38,234 nucleotides of DNA from JBHEKP01 sp041859375 (GTDB lineage: Bacteria > Hydrogenedentota > Hydrogenedentia > Hydrogenedentales > CAITNO01). A program made the position numbers and the translations under genes. Location: positions 1 through 38,234 of the forward strand of contig JBHEKP010000045.1 of assembly GCA_041859375.1 (NCBI GenBank), in the 5' to 3' direction. Below are positions 25,443 through 33,965 of this stretch, in pieces; positions within the stretch are counted from its first letter, which is position 1, and the number at the start of each line of letters is the position of its first letter. The notes beneath the pieces were generated by a model. The model had not been told where the DNA came from. It made no database searches and was given only the letters and a program-made list of their open reading frames with translations.

Positions 25443-25471
25443 TTTTTATCACCGATTCGGGGCTATGTCAA
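25443..25471 (-). promoter_or_regulatory. Candidate promoter of the PocR/AraC regulator gene
   Basis: On the minus strand a perfect -35 TTGACA (25466-25471) is 17 nt from TAAAAA (25443-25448), about 30 nt before the regulator start codon. Confidence 0.55.
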
Positions 25472-25525
25472 TCGCGAAAGGCGTCGCGGTTGCCGTGAAA
25501 CAGGGAATTCGGGAAGAGAGCCGGG

Positions 25526-25531
25526 TATAAT
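25526..25531 (+). promoter_or_regulatory. Candidate -10 for the aldo/keto reductase gene
   Basis: A perfect TATAAT lies 54 nt before the ATG at 25586; no recognisable -35 accompanies it. Confidence 0.35.
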
Positions 25532-25585
25532 GGCGGCCGTTGGCGCGCGCGGGGTGCGCCGGGATGACACAGGAGACACGGAGCC

Positions 25586-26584
25586 ATGCAATACAGAGCG
25601 CTGGGAAATTCGGGAATCAACGCGTCGGTGGTCGGGCTGGGCACCTGGGTGACGGGCGGCGGCCAGATGTGGAACGGCGTGGATGACGCCGAGTCGCTGC
25701 GCGCGATTGAAGCCGCCCTCGACGCGGGCGTCACCCTCATAGACACCGCGCCCGCCTACGGCTGGGGCCACAGCGAGGAGATGATTGGCCGGGTGATCAA
25801 GGGCAGGCGCGACAAGGTGGTGGTGGCCACGAAGGGCGGCATGTGGTGGCAGGACAAGCGCGGCTCCTACCATTTCTGCATTGACGGCAGGGATCTGTAC
25901 ATCTGCCTGCGTCCGGAAACGCTGGCGGTGGAGGTGGAGGACAGCCTGCGGCGGCTCGGCACGGATTATATTGACTTGTACCAGATGCACTGGCCCTCCC
26001 GGGAGCCGGATCTGACCCCCATCTGCGAGACCATGGCTTTCCTGCTGAAACTGAAGGAGCAGGGAAAGATCCGGGCCATCGGCGTGTCGAACGTGTCGGT
26101 GGAGCAGCTTGCGGAATACCGTTCCTGCGGTCCCGTCGCCAGCGATCAGTTCCGCTACAGCATGCTGTACCGCGCGCCCGAGGCGGACATCCTGCCCGAC
26201 TGCGCCGCGAACAACACCGCCACCCTCACCTACATGTCCCTGGAGCAGGGCCTGCTCACCGGCAAGGTGGGCATGGACCGTGTTTTTGATCCGAACGAAT
26301 TCCGCAGCAACGCGGACTGGAACGCCTGGTTCAAGATGGAGAACCGTCCCGCCGTGCTGGCGATGCTGGCGGGCTGGGCGGACCTGACGGCGAAGTACCA
26401 GTGCAACCTGGCGCAATTGGTGATTGCCTGGACCGCCGCGCAGCCGGGCGTCACCCATGTGCTGTGCGGCGCGCGCACCGCGGGGCAGGCGGCGCAAAAC
26501 GCCGCCGCGGGCGGGCTGGTCCTCGACCCGGCGGACGCGCAAAGGATGCGCGCCGACGCCGTGGCGCTGGGGGATCCCAAATAA
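25586..26584 (+). CDS. Aldo/keto reductase
   Basis: This 332-residue NADPH-dependent TIM-barrel oxidoreductase reduces aldehydes or ketones, often of sugars. The catalytic tetrad is complete: Asp53 and Tyr58 (IDTAPAYG), Lys83 (ATKGG) and His135 (YQMHW). The C-terminal cofactor-binding segment (QLVIAWTAAQPGVTHVLCGAR) is present. There is no signal peptide, so it is cytoplasmic. The ATG has CAGGAG upstream. It heads a rightward run with a secreted cytochrome-like fusion (42-nt gap), a small membrane protein and a ceramidase-like enzyme, and diverges from the PocR/AraC regulator. The substrate is unknown. Confidence 0.92.
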   Translation: MQYRALGNSGINASVVGLGTWVTGGGQMWNGVDDAESLRAIEAALDAGVTLIDTAPAYGWGHSEEMIGRVIKGRRDKVVVATKGGMWWQDKRGSYHFCIDGRDLYICLRPETLAVEVEDSLRRLGTDYIDLYQMHWPSREPDLTPICETMAFLLKLKEQGKIRAIGVSNVSVEQLAEYRSCGPVASDQFRYSMLYRAPEADILPDCAANNTATLTYMSLEQGLLTGKVGMDRVFDPNEFRSNADWNAWFKMENRPAVLAMLAGWADLTAKYQCNLAQLVIAWTAAQPGVTHVLCGARTAGQAAQNAAAGGLVLDPADAQRMRADAVALGDPK

Positions 26585-26626
26585 CGCCGGACCGGTGTTT
26601 CCACCGCCGTGCGGGAGGATGGCAGG

Positions 26627-29600
26627 ATGAGGTTGCCTTGTCGGGGCCGCGTGCTGTTGGCGGCGCTTGCGCTCGTGTTCCTGTGCCCCGCCGTTCATGC
26701 GGTTGCGGACGGTGTCAACTTCACCGCGGCGCGCATGGCGGTGGAGGATTTGCGCGGGACTTTTGGCGCGGCCTACCCCGCGGGGGAGGACGAGCTGGCC
26801 GAACTGCGGCGGGCGGAGGCGGAGGCGGCCGCGCTGGAGACTGCCGCCGCCGCGGGCGGGCCGGCGGCGGCGGCGCAGCTTGGCAAATGGCGCGCGCTGG
26901 CGCGGCGTCTGCTCCTTGCCAACCCGCTGCTCGGTTTTGACAGGCTTCTTGTAATCCGCCGCTCGGAAAAGCATCTCGGCCTGGTGCAGAACTGGGAGAG
27001 CAACTCCTCCCTGCCCATGTCCGGGTTCGACAACGAGTTTGCCGTTCTCTTCCCGCTGGACGGTGGCGCGCTGGAACCCCTGTACCGCCCGGAACGGGAT
27101 GTCTTTGCGGGGGATGTGGACCTCCATTTCAACGGGGACAGGCTGCTCTTCTCCATGCCGGGAAAAAACGGGCGCTGGCAAATCCATGAGATGACGCTTG
27201 CGGACCGGAAGGCGGGGGAGCTCCCCCTCATTCTTGAGCCGGACGTGGACAACTATGATGCGTGCTACCTGCCTGACGGTGATATTTTGTTCACCTCCAC
27301 CGCGCCCTTTGTCGGGGTGCCCTGCGTGACCGGCTCCTCCCATGTGTCCAACCTCTACCGGTTCTACAGGAAGACGGGCGAGATTAGGCGGCTCACCTTT
27401 GAGCAGGACCATGACTGGTGCCCGACGCTGCTCAACAACGGGCGCGTGCTTTACCTGCGCTGGGAGTATTCCGACATCCCCCATTTTGTGTCCCGCATTC
27501 TTTTCCAGATGAACCCGGACGGCACCGGCCAGATGGAGTACTACGGCAGCAACTCCTACTGGCCGAACGCCATGTTTTACGCGCGCCCGGTGCCCGGGCA
27601 TCCGACCATGTTTTGCGCCATAGTCGGCGGGCACCACGACGTGCCGCGTATGGGCGAACTGGTGCTTTTTGATCCCGCCAGGGGCCGCACCGAGGCCGAC
27701 GGCGTGGTTCAGCGCATCCCCGGACGGGGCGGGAAAGTGGAACCGAAGATTCTGGACGGGCTGGTGGGCGCGTCCTGGCCAAAATTCCTGCATCCCTTCC
27801 CGCTGAGCGACAAATATTTTATTGTCTCCGCCAAACCCGCCCCGGACAGTCTTTGGGGCGTGTATCTGGTGGATGTTTTCGACAACATGACCCTGCTCAA
27901 GGAACTGCCCGGCCAGGCCCTGCTGGAGCCGGTTCCGCTGCGGGCCACCACGCCGCCGCCGGTGATACCCGACCGGACGCACCCCGAACGGGACGATGCC
28001 CTTGTCTACCTTGCCGATGTCTACGCCGGGCCCGGACTGGCGGGGGTGCCGCGCGACACGGTGAGGCAACTCCGCCTGTTCACCTATCACTTTTCCTACC
28101 ACGGCATGGGCGGCCAGATAAACCGGGTCGGACTGGACGGTCCCTGGGACATCAAGCGGGTGCTGGGCACCGTGCCCGTGGAGCCGGACGGCTCCGCCTA
28201 TTTCCGGGTGCCCGCAAACACCCCCGTGTCCGTCCAGCCGCTGGATGGGGAGGGCCGGGCGCTCCAGCTCATGCGGAGCTGGATGACCGCCATGCCCGGC
28301 GAGTCCCTGTCCTGCGTGGGCTGCCATGAAAAGGTGAGCGGCTCCCCGCCCGCCCGCAACGCCATGGCCGCGCGGCGCGCGCCCTCTGACATAACCCCCT
28401 GGCACGGCCCCACGCGCGGCTTTTCCTTCCGGCGCGAGGTGCAGCCGGTGCTGGACAGGCACTGCACGGCCTGCCATGACGGCGTGGATCCGGCGCTTCC
28501 CGACTTTCGCGATCTTCCGGACGTGCACACCACCGCGAAGGACGCGCCCTACAACGACGGCTCGCAGTTTCCCCCCGCCTATCTGGCGCTCAAGCGGCAT
28601 GTGCGCAACGCGACCATGGAAAGCGACATGCACCTGCTGACGCCCCTCGACTTTCACGGGAGCACCACGGAGCTGGTCCAGTTGCTCCGGGGCGGCCACC
28701 ACGGTGTTTCCCTTGACGCGGAGTCGTGGGACCGGATCAACACCTGGATTGACCTCAACACGCCCGCGCACGGCACCTGGCACGAGATTGTGGGCATGGA
28801 GAAGGTGGCCCACCAGCGGGACCGGCGCATGGCCATGATGGCGAAACACGCCCCCTGCGTCACCGATGATCCCGAGGCGGTTCCCGCGCTGGCCCCCCTG
28901 GCGGATGTGCCCGCCGCGACACCCGGCAGGGTCGCCGCCGATCCAATGATCACCGCGGAAACCATCCCCGCCGCGCCGCCCTCCCCGTCGCCGGACATCC
29001 GCAGAAGGAGGGTCGATCTTGGAAACGGGGCGGCCATGGAGTTAATTCAGGTTCCGGGGGGGGAGGGGACGCCCCTGTGGATGGGCGCCTCCGAGGTGAC
29101 GAATGGCCAGTACGCCCTGTTTGATCCCGCCCACGACAGCCGTCTGGAGGGGGGGGATTTCTTGCAGTTCTGCGTGGAGGAGCGGGGGTGGCCGCTTAAC
29201 GGCCCCGAGCAGCCGGTGGTGCGCGTCTCTTGGGAGCGGGCCATGGAATTCTGCGCGTGGCTCTCGGGGCGCACCGGCATGAAATTCACCCTGCCGGACG
29301 AGGCGCAGTGGGAGCGCGCATGCCGCGCGGGCACAGACACGCCGATGTGGTACGGGCCGGTGAACGCGGACTTTTCAACACTGGAGAACCTGGCGGACAG
29401 TTCGTTCAAGGCGGTGGAGACCATTGAACCCTGGAAGCTGCCCGCCGGAGCCATCCATCCCTGGCGGCCCGCCGTGGACGGGGTGAACGACGGCCATCGC
29501 GTGAGCGCGCCCGTCGCCTCCTTCCAACCGAACCCCTGGGGATTTTTCGACATGCATGGCAATGCGGCGGAATGGACCCTGACCCCCTGCGGGGAGAACG

Positions 29601-29770
29601 GGGGCGACCGTGTGGTGCGCGGCGGAGCATGGGGTGACCGGCCGCACCGCGCGGCAAGCGGGTTCCGCCGCCAGTACCCCCCCTGGCAGCGGATCTACAA
29701 TGTGGGATTCCGGGTGGCCTGCACGGATGCGGGCGCGGGCACGGTTGTCCAGACCGCGGCCGTCCGCTGA
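26627..29770 (+). CDS. Exported di-heme, hydrazine-synthase-alpha-like protein fused to a SUMF1-like domain
   Basis: The 1047-residue protein has a Sec signal peptide (RVLLAALALVFLCPAVHA). Residues about 95-540 look like a beta-propeller region of the kind found in hydrazine synthase alpha subunits and their many homologues in non-anammox bacteria (PDGDILFTSTAPFVGVPC; GRVLYLRWEYSD). Two c-type heme sites follow: CVGCH (563-567) and CTACH (613-617). From about residue 795 a formylglycine-generating-enzyme (SUMF1)-like C-type-lectin fold runs to the end (GASEVTNGQYALFD, RVSWERAMEFCAWLSG, LPDEAQWERACRAG, NAAEWTL, RGGAWGDRPHRA). The catalytic cysteines of true FGE are not seen after RGG, so this domain may bind ligand rather than oxidise sulfatases. 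I chose ATG 26627 (GGGAGG 8 nt upstream). A redox enzyme in the periplasm is likely; hydrazine synthesis is not implied. Confidence 0.85.
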   Translation: MRLPCRGRVLLAALALVFLCPAVHAVADGVNFTAARMAVEDLRGTFGAAYPAGEDELAELRRAEAEAAALETAAAAGGPAAAAQLGKWRALARRLLLANPLLGFDRLLVIRRSEKHLGLVQNWESNSSLPMSGFDNEFAVLFPLDGGALEPLYRPERDVFAGDVDLHFNGDRLLFSMPGKNGRWQIHEMTLADRKAGELPLILEPDVDNYDACYLPDGDILFTSTAPFVGVPCVTGSSHVSNLYRFYRKTGEIRRLTFEQDHDWCPTLLNNGRVLYLRWEYSDIPHFVSRILFQMNPDGTGQMEYYGSNSYWPNAMFYARPVPGHPTMFCAIVGGHHDVPRMGELVLFDPARGRTEADGVVQRIPGRGGKVEPKILDGLVGASWPKFLHPFPLSDKYFIVSAKPAPDSLWGVYLVDVFDNMTLLKELPGQALLEPVPLRATTPPPVIPDRTHPERDDALVYLADVYAGPGLAGVPRDTVRQLRLFTYHFSYHGMGGQINRVGLDGPWDIKRVLGTVPVEPDGSAYFRVPANTPVSVQPLDGEGRALQLMRSWMTAMPGESLSCVGCHEKVSGSPPARNAMAARRAPSDITPWHGPTRGFSFRREVQPVLDRHCTACHDGVDPALPDFRDLPDVHTTAKDAPYNDGSQFPPAYLALKRHVRNATMESDMHLLTPLDFHGSTTELVQLLRGGHHGVSLDAESWDRINTWIDLNTPAHGTWHEIVGMEKVAHQRDRRMAMMAKHAPCVTDDPEAVPALAPLADVPAATPGRVAADPMITAETIPAAPPSPSPDIRRRRVDLGNGAAMELIQVPGGEGTPLWMGASEVTNGQYALFDPAHDSRLEGGDFLQFCVEERGWPLNGPEQPVVRVSWERAMEFCAWLSGRTGMKFTLPDEAQWERACRAGTDTPMWYGPVNADFSTLENLADSSFKAVETIEPWKLPAGAIHPWRPAVDGVNDGHRVSAPVASFQPNPWGFFDMHGNAAEWTLTPCGENGGDRVVRGGAWGDRPHRAASGFRRQYPPWQRIYNVGFRVACTDAGAGTVVQTAAVR

Positions 29771-29774
29771 CGCG

Positions 29775-29799
29775 CCGGGGGCGAATGTTTTTGCCCCGG
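29775..29799 (+). terminator. Weak hairpin after the di-heme fusion gene
   Basis: CCGGGGGC (75-82 of this block) pairs with GCCCCGG (29793-29799) with one bulged G, directly after the stop codon. The following sequence is not T-rich, so termination would be partial at best. Confidence 0.3.
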
Positions 29800-29831
29800 G
29801 CCTTGTTGGTTCGCAATAAAAGGAGGTTCAG

Positions 29832-30278
29832 ATGAGCGCGCGTTCAATTCAAAACTACAAAAACCACCGTTCCCTTGACTTTGTGTACATGTCCCAGGCC
29901 GTGGTGCTGCTGCTGGTGCTGTTGCTGGCGGTCGTCTCCTTCTTTGCCGGTTCGCTTGCGGTGCCGCTGCTGCAGACCGGGCTGCTGCTGCTGACCCTGG
30001 CGAACCTGGTGATTTTTTACAAGGTGCGCCACTACCCGCTCACGCTTCAAGACCGCATCATCCGCCTGGAAATGCAGGTGCGCCTGCGCCGGGTGCTGCC
30101 CGCGGAACGGCACTGGGAAATCAACGGACTCACCATTCCCCAGCTTGTGGGACTGCGGTTTGCCTCAGACGAGGAACTGCCCGCGCTGGTGCGCCGCGTG
30201 CTTGACGAGCACATAGAAAAGGCGGACACAATCAAACAGCTTGTCAAAAACTGGGAACCGGACCACCAGCGGGTGTGA
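29832..30278 (+). CDS. Small DUF6526-like membrane protein
   Basis: The 148 residues begin QNYKNHRSLDF, then carry two membrane segments (about 20-42 and 45-62) and a soluble cytoplasmic C-terminus with LTLQDRIIRLEMQVRLRRVL. This layout and the QDRIIRLEM signature match the uncharacterised family annotated as DUF6526. A perfect AGGAGG lies 6 nt before the ATG. It sits between the di-heme fusion and ceramidase-like genes, with 61- and 93-nt gaps, so co-transcription is plausible but not certain. No function is known to me for this family. Confidence 0.8.
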   Translation: MSARSIQNYKNHRSLDFVYMSQAVVLLLVLLLAVVSFFAGSLAVPLLQTGLLLLTLANLVIFYKVRHYPLTLQDRIIRLEMQVRLRRVLPAERHWEINGLTIPQLVGLRFASDEELPALVRRVLDEHIEKADTIKQLVKNWEPDHQRV

Positions 30279-30371
30279 CGGCCGGCTTCCGCCGAAACCC
30301 GGGGCATGTCATGGGGGTCTTATCAGGACCGGTGGTTTGCGCGGTTTTTCCCCTTTCAAGGAGAGGTTGCC

Positions 30372-31670
30372 ATGAGAAAGGCGTTGTTTGCGGTAGTGGT
30401 GCTGATGGCGGGCTTGACGGCCTGGGGCGGCGAGTTCAAGGCGGGCGCTGCGCGGCGGGACATCACCCCCAAGGAGCCGATGCCCATGTGGGGCTATGGC
30501 GCGCGGCATGATCTGCCCGCCGAGGGGACCAAGCTGCCCCTGTACGCCAAGGCGCTGGTGATGGACTGCGGCGGCCGGGGCAGGATTGCCCTGGTAGGGC
30601 TGGATCTGGGCAGGGGGCCCACCTACGCAATGACCGACAAGATTGAACCGGCTGTGAAGGCGCGGTGCGGGGTGGACTATGTCTTTGCCGTCGGTTCCCA
30701 TACCCACCACGGCCCGGTGCTGGAACTGCTCGACGAGCCGGGGCTGGGGCAGGGCAAGTTTGATTATGCCGTGCGTTATGCGCAGGAACTCCCCGACATA
30801 CTTATTGAACTAATCTGCGAGGCTGCCGCGAACATGACACCCGCAAAGATCGCCTTCGCCGCGGAGGAGACGGACCTCAACCGGAACCGTCACACGAAGA
30901 AGGAGCCGAAGGTGCGCGATCCGCGCCTGACGGTCATCCGTGTGGACGACATGAGCGGCAAAACCCTGGCCGTGGTGGCAAACCTGGCGGCCCACCCGGT
31001 GACGGAGGACATATTTGACCGGCGCTGGAGCGCGGACTGGCCCGGCTACATGCAGAAGCGGGTGGAGGAGGCCGTGGGCGGCTCCACCTGCCTGTTCCTG
31101 CAGGGGGCGGCGGGCGACATGTCCCCCAACACCAACGATCAGCGGCGCGGCACCGAGGGATTTGGAAACGCCGCGGGTGACAAGGTGGCGGAGATGCTGA
31201 AAGGCATGGAACCCAAAGTCCCGGAAAAACCGGGCCTGCTGGGTGTCCGCTGGAACGACGGCGGCGCGAGCCGGCTGGACCTCTCCAACAGGCTTGTGCT
31301 GGGCACGCTGCGCCAGTTCTTTTTCCCGGAACTGATGGCCATGCTAAAGGAAATACCCGACAACCAGGTCACGGTGCGCTGTTCCGCCGTCTTAATCAAC
31401 GGCGAAATCGCGCTGGTCGGCGGTTCCGGCGAGCTGTTTTCGGACCTGTCCAACCAGATCAAGGCGCGGTCTGCCGTTAAAAACACCATGGTCGTGGGCT
31501 ACTGCAACGGCCACTGCATGTACATCCCCACGATCCCCGCGGTGGAGGAGGGCGGTTATGGCGCCGATTCCACTGTTTCATGGGTGCCCGTGGGGACGGG
31601 CGAAAGGATTGTGGAGCGCGCCGTCACGGAAATAGCCCGCATGGCGGGGGAGGCGGCAAAAGGGGAGTAA
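30372..31670 (+). CDS. Exported neutral/alkaline ceramidase-like hydrolase
   Basis: I chose the ATG at 30372 (AAGGAGAGG 6 nt upstream), giving 432 residues with a Sec signal peptide (RKALFAVVVLMAGLTAWG). The mature start FKAGAARRDITP, the zinc-site region SHTHHGP (His110, His112 nearby), AHPVTED, GAAGDMSPN and the late GYCNGHCMYIPT are the landmarks of the neutral/alkaline ceramidase N-terminal domain. In characterised ceramidases this zinc domain cleaves the N-acyl bond of ceramide. The separate C-terminal immunoglobulin-like domain of the Pseudomonas enzyme is absent. Proteins of this short type are abundant in planctomycete-like genomes and their substrates are mostly unknown, so ceramide is a family guess. 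It ends 8 nt from the convergent E2-like gene. Confidence 0.85.
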   Translation: MRKALFAVVVLMAGLTAWGGEFKAGAARRDITPKEPMPMWGYGARHDLPAEGTKLPLYAKALVMDCGGRGRIALVGLDLGRGPTYAMTDKIEPAVKARCGVDYVFAVGSHTHHGPVLELLDEPGLGQGKFDYAVRYAQELPDILIELICEAAANMTPAKIAFAAEETDLNRNRHTKKEPKVRDPRLTVIRVDDMSGKTLAVVANLAAHPVTEDIFDRRWSADWPGYMQKRVEEAVGGSTCLFLQGAAGDMSPNTNDQRRGTEGFGNAAGDKVAEMLKGMEPKVPEKPGLLGVRWNDGGASRLDLSNRLVLGTLRQFFFPELMAMLKEIPDNQVTVRCSAVLINGEIALVGGSGELFSDLSNQIKARSAVKNTMVVGYCNGHCMYIPTIPAVEEGGYGADSTVSWVPVGTGERIVERAVTEIARMAGEAAKGE

Positions 31671-31678
31671 AAAGCCGC

Positions 31679-32677
31679 TTAGCAACCGGCGGGGTTTGGT
31701 ATTCCGCCATGCAGGGGGATTTCCCCGGCGCCCTCAAGCCAGTCGCAGGGGATGTCCTTGTCCAGTTCGCGGGGGTCGGCGCACAGTTTGCACACGCGCA
31801 GGATGAAGGGGCGCACATGCTCAAAGTCGAGGGCGCGGTGGTCAAAGCAGATGGTCATGGGCACGACGCTGCGCGGTTCGATGACCTCCGCCCCGTTTCT
31901 CATCACCACCCGGGGCCTGCGCACAACCGAGCCCAGGCCTATTGCCGTTGTCTGTGGGGGGATGATGTCGAGCATGGTGATGGAGGTGGGGTTCCCCCCC
32001 ACGAAACCGCCCACGTTGGACACCAGAATGGTGGCGCTGAAAATGTTTTCCGGCGTTATTCTCTCTTCGCGGGGCGTCTCCCGCCAGCGGCGGCGCTCGT
32101 CGGCGGAAACCCGTTTCAGCCGGGCTGGGCCGATAAAATTGGAGAAGATACGCCACAGGATGCGCAAGTCCCCCTTGAGCAGTTTACGGACGGAATCACC
32201 CACCGCCGCCTCGCGCAGCAGCAGGTCTATGCTGGTTTTGGCCACCCGTTTTTTGAGCGCGTCCATTTCCCCGCACAGTCCCCGCAGCGACAGTTTTCCG
32301 GCGTTCTGAAGAACCGGCGTTATCATGCGGCCGTCGTTTGTGCGGAAAGGCACGGCAATGTTGATTTCATCGAACAGGGTGACACCGCCCACGCTGTTGT
32401 GGCGGTTGTACTCGATGTGGGCGTTCATATGGGGTGCGTCCTGAATGCCCAGGGCGAATATCTTGAGCATCAGTGAGTTGAGGGTTACCCTCATGTCCAA
32501 ATAATCGGGATGCACCTTCAGGTCTTCCACCAGCCGCAGCAGGTGGGTCACATCCAGCTCGATGATGCCGCTCACGTGGGGCACCGTGGTCCAGCCCTCA
32601 AGGGTTTTGTTGGCCACGGCGCGGCGTTGAATGTCGAAATACTCAAACCGGGAGGGGTGGGTGGGCAGGAACTTCAT
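31679..32677 (-). CDS. Stand-alone E2-type acyltransferase domain protein A
   Basis: The 332 residues consist of only the catalytic domain of 2-oxoacid dehydrogenase E2 proteins (chloramphenicol-acetyltransferase fold), with no lipoyl or subunit-binding domain. The active-site motif CFDHRALDFEH keeps His280 and Asp284 but has Phe where E2 and CAT have Gly. The oxyanion strand ILVSNVGGF and the pattern DEINIAVPFRT are also E2-like. The N-terminal FDIQRRAVANKTLEGWTTVPH is shared with the paralogue upstream. A 100-residue middle region (SIDLLLREAAVGDSVRKLLK) is helical. Without a lipoyl domain it cannot work as a normal E2; it may acylate a small molecule or act as a trimeric enzyme on coenzyme A esters. 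The ATG has GGAAG upstream, overlapped by a short palindrome (32687-32699). Confidence 0.82.
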   Translation of the reverse strand: MKFLPTHPSRFEYFDIQRRAVANKTLEGWTTVPHVSGIIELDVTHLLRLVEDLKVHPDYLDMRVTLNSLMLKIFALGIQDAPHMNAHIEYNRHNSVGGVTLFDEINIAVPFRTNDGRMITPVLQNAGKLSLRGLCGEMDALKKRVAKTSIDLLLREAAVGDSVRKLLKGDLRILWRIFSNFIGPARLKRVSADERRRWRETPREERITPENIFSATILVSNVGGFVGGNPTSITMLDIIPPQTTAIGLGSVVRRPRVVMRNGAEVIEPRSVVPMTICFDHRALDFEHVRPFILRVCKLCADPRELDKDIPCDWLEGAGEIPLHGGIPNPAGC

Positions 32678-32775
32678 GGTTACTTCCGGCAGGCTGCCGC
32701 AACATCCTGCATAAGGTTATTGCTCATGGTGTCAGGGCAGGACCACACCCAAACACTTGATGTCTAACTGTACAA

Positions 32776-32805
32776 ATCATAACAAAAAAGGATGCGGCAA
32801 CGCAA
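32776..32805 (-). promoter_or_regulatory. Candidate promoter of E2-like protein A
   Basis: On the minus strand TTGCGT (32800-32805) and TATGAT (32776-32781, 5 of 6 consensus) are 18 nt apart, about 100 nt before the ATG at 32677, in the 147-nt gap between the two paralogues. Confidence 0.4.
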
Positions 32806-32824
32806 CTATTGGTTGTACCGATGG

Positions 32825-33751
32825 CTACTGTTCGAGCAGTTTTTCAGGGGTGCGGCAGTAGTCCAGAATGGTTGCAATGAAGGGGCGGATATGCTCCAAA
32901 TCCATGGCGCGGTGGTCAAAACAGACGGTGATGGGCACCATGCTGCGTATGGCGGTGGTTTCCGCGCCGTTTTCGGACACCACCACCTGTTTTCGGGCCA
33001 TTGCGCCAATGCCAATGGCCACCGTCTGGGGGGGGATGATTTCCAGCACCTCAAGGACCACCCCCGAACCGGGCAGGACACTGCCCGTGTTGGACACCAC
33101 CACGGTGGCGCTGTGCAGGTTTTCCGGGGTGATTTTGTCCCTGGCCGCCGTGGCCGCCCAGTGTTTCCGCGCCTCCTGCGGGATTTTCGGCAGCCGTGCC
33201 GGGCCGAAAAAGTTCCAGAGCAGCCGCCACAGGATGCGCAGATCCCCCCGGCACAACCGGCGCACGCTGTCGCCCACACCAGCCTCGCGAAGCAGCATGT
33301 CAAGGTCGGTGTTCGCCGCGCGGCGCTTCAGATCCTCCATGGCCGCGCACACCCCAATCAGGCCCATGCCGCCCACGTCCCGCACCACGGGGGTGAACAT
33401 TCTGCCGTCCCGCGAACGGTAGGGAATGGCAATGTTGATCTCCTCGAAGAGAGTCAGCACCCCAACCGCGGAGGCCCTGCTGTAATTAATGTGGGCGTTC
33501 ATTTCAGGGGCGGCCTGAAGTCCGTCCGCAATGAGTTTAAGCAACAGGGAGTTGATGGTTATCCTCACGCCGGCGAAGGCGGGATCAGTTTTCAACCGGG
33601 CCGCCAAATCCATCAGTCCGGTGATGTCCGCCTCCACCATCACGGCGGCATGGGGGACCGTTTGCCACCCTTCAAGTGTCTTATTGGCCACCACACGCCG
33701 TTGGATGTCAAACACAGAGGTGTGAAATGGGCGGGTCGGCTGGAAATTCAT
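32825..33751 (-). CDS. Stand-alone E2-type acyltransferase domain protein B
   Basis: This 308-residue paralogue of the next gene downstream has the same layout: FDIQRRVVANKTLEGWQTVPH at the N-terminus, EEINIAIPYRSRDGRM in the middle, TVVVSNTG, and the active-site CFDHRAMDLEH with His280 at the identical position. The E2/CAT glycine after the Asp is Leu here. There is no lipoyl domain, linker or signal peptide. I chose the ATG at 33749-33751 (TGGAG 8 nt upstream) over the GTG three codons earlier. The two copies have diverged well beyond a recent duplication, which argues that both are kept for a function, perhaps as a hetero-oligomer. It is divergent from the glycosidase-like gene across a region with repeated operator-like sites. 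Confidence 0.82.
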   Translation of the reverse strand: MNFQPTRPFHTSVFDIQRRVVANKTLEGWQTVPHAAVMVEADITGLMDLAARLKTDPAFAGVRITINSLLLKLIADGLQAAPEMNAHINYSRASAVGVLTLFEEINIAIPYRSRDGRMFTPVVRDVGGMGLIGVCAAMEDLKRRAANTDLDMLLREAGVGDSVRRLCRGDLRILWRLLWNFFGPARLPKIPQEARKHWAATAARDKITPENLHSATVVVSNTGSVLPGSGVVLEVLEIIPPQTVAIGIGAMARKQVVVSENGAETTAIRSMVPITVCFDHRAMDLEHIRPFIATILDYCRTPEKLLEQ

Positions 33752-33775
33752 GAAAAACACTCCAAAGGGGCGAAA

Positions 33776-33841
33776 TTGGAACCACCAATAAGCGTATTTG
33801 CGCTCGCGTCTTCAGATAATCGGCGCTTTGGAGCCACCAAT
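33776..33841. repeat. Two 14-bp direct repeats in a divergent promoter region
   Basis: TTGGAACCACCAAT (33776-33789) and TTGGAGCCACCAAT (33828-33841) differ at one base, start 52 bp apart and have dyad-like ends (TTGG...CCAA). The second overlaps the -35 of the rightward glycosidase promoter; the first lies 25-38 nt upstream of E2-like gene B's start codon, within its likely promoter or leader. They may be binding sites of one regulator. Confidence 0.6.
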
Positions 33842-33856
33842 TTAAAAAACTATAAA
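33828..33856 (+). promoter_or_regulatory. Candidate promoter of the glycoside-hydrolase-like gene
   Basis: TTGGAG (33828-33833) and TATAAA (33851-33856) are separated by exactly 17 nt. The -35 lies within the second 14-bp repeat. The leader would be about 100 nt. Confidence 0.55.
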
Positions 33857-33965
33857 GTATTGGATACTGTAACTGCAAGTGCTGGGGAAAATAGGGTTCT
33901 CTTTCAGCGGGTGATTGGGGGATTGGGTTTGAATCCGTTTCCGAAAAAAGGCACGCTAATGAAAT

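Noticed and set aside
25463..28849. An 1128-codon open frame on the minus strand
   Set aside because: It is antisense to the aldo/keto reductase and the di-heme fusion protein, which have clear domains; no homology is seen in the antisense translation.
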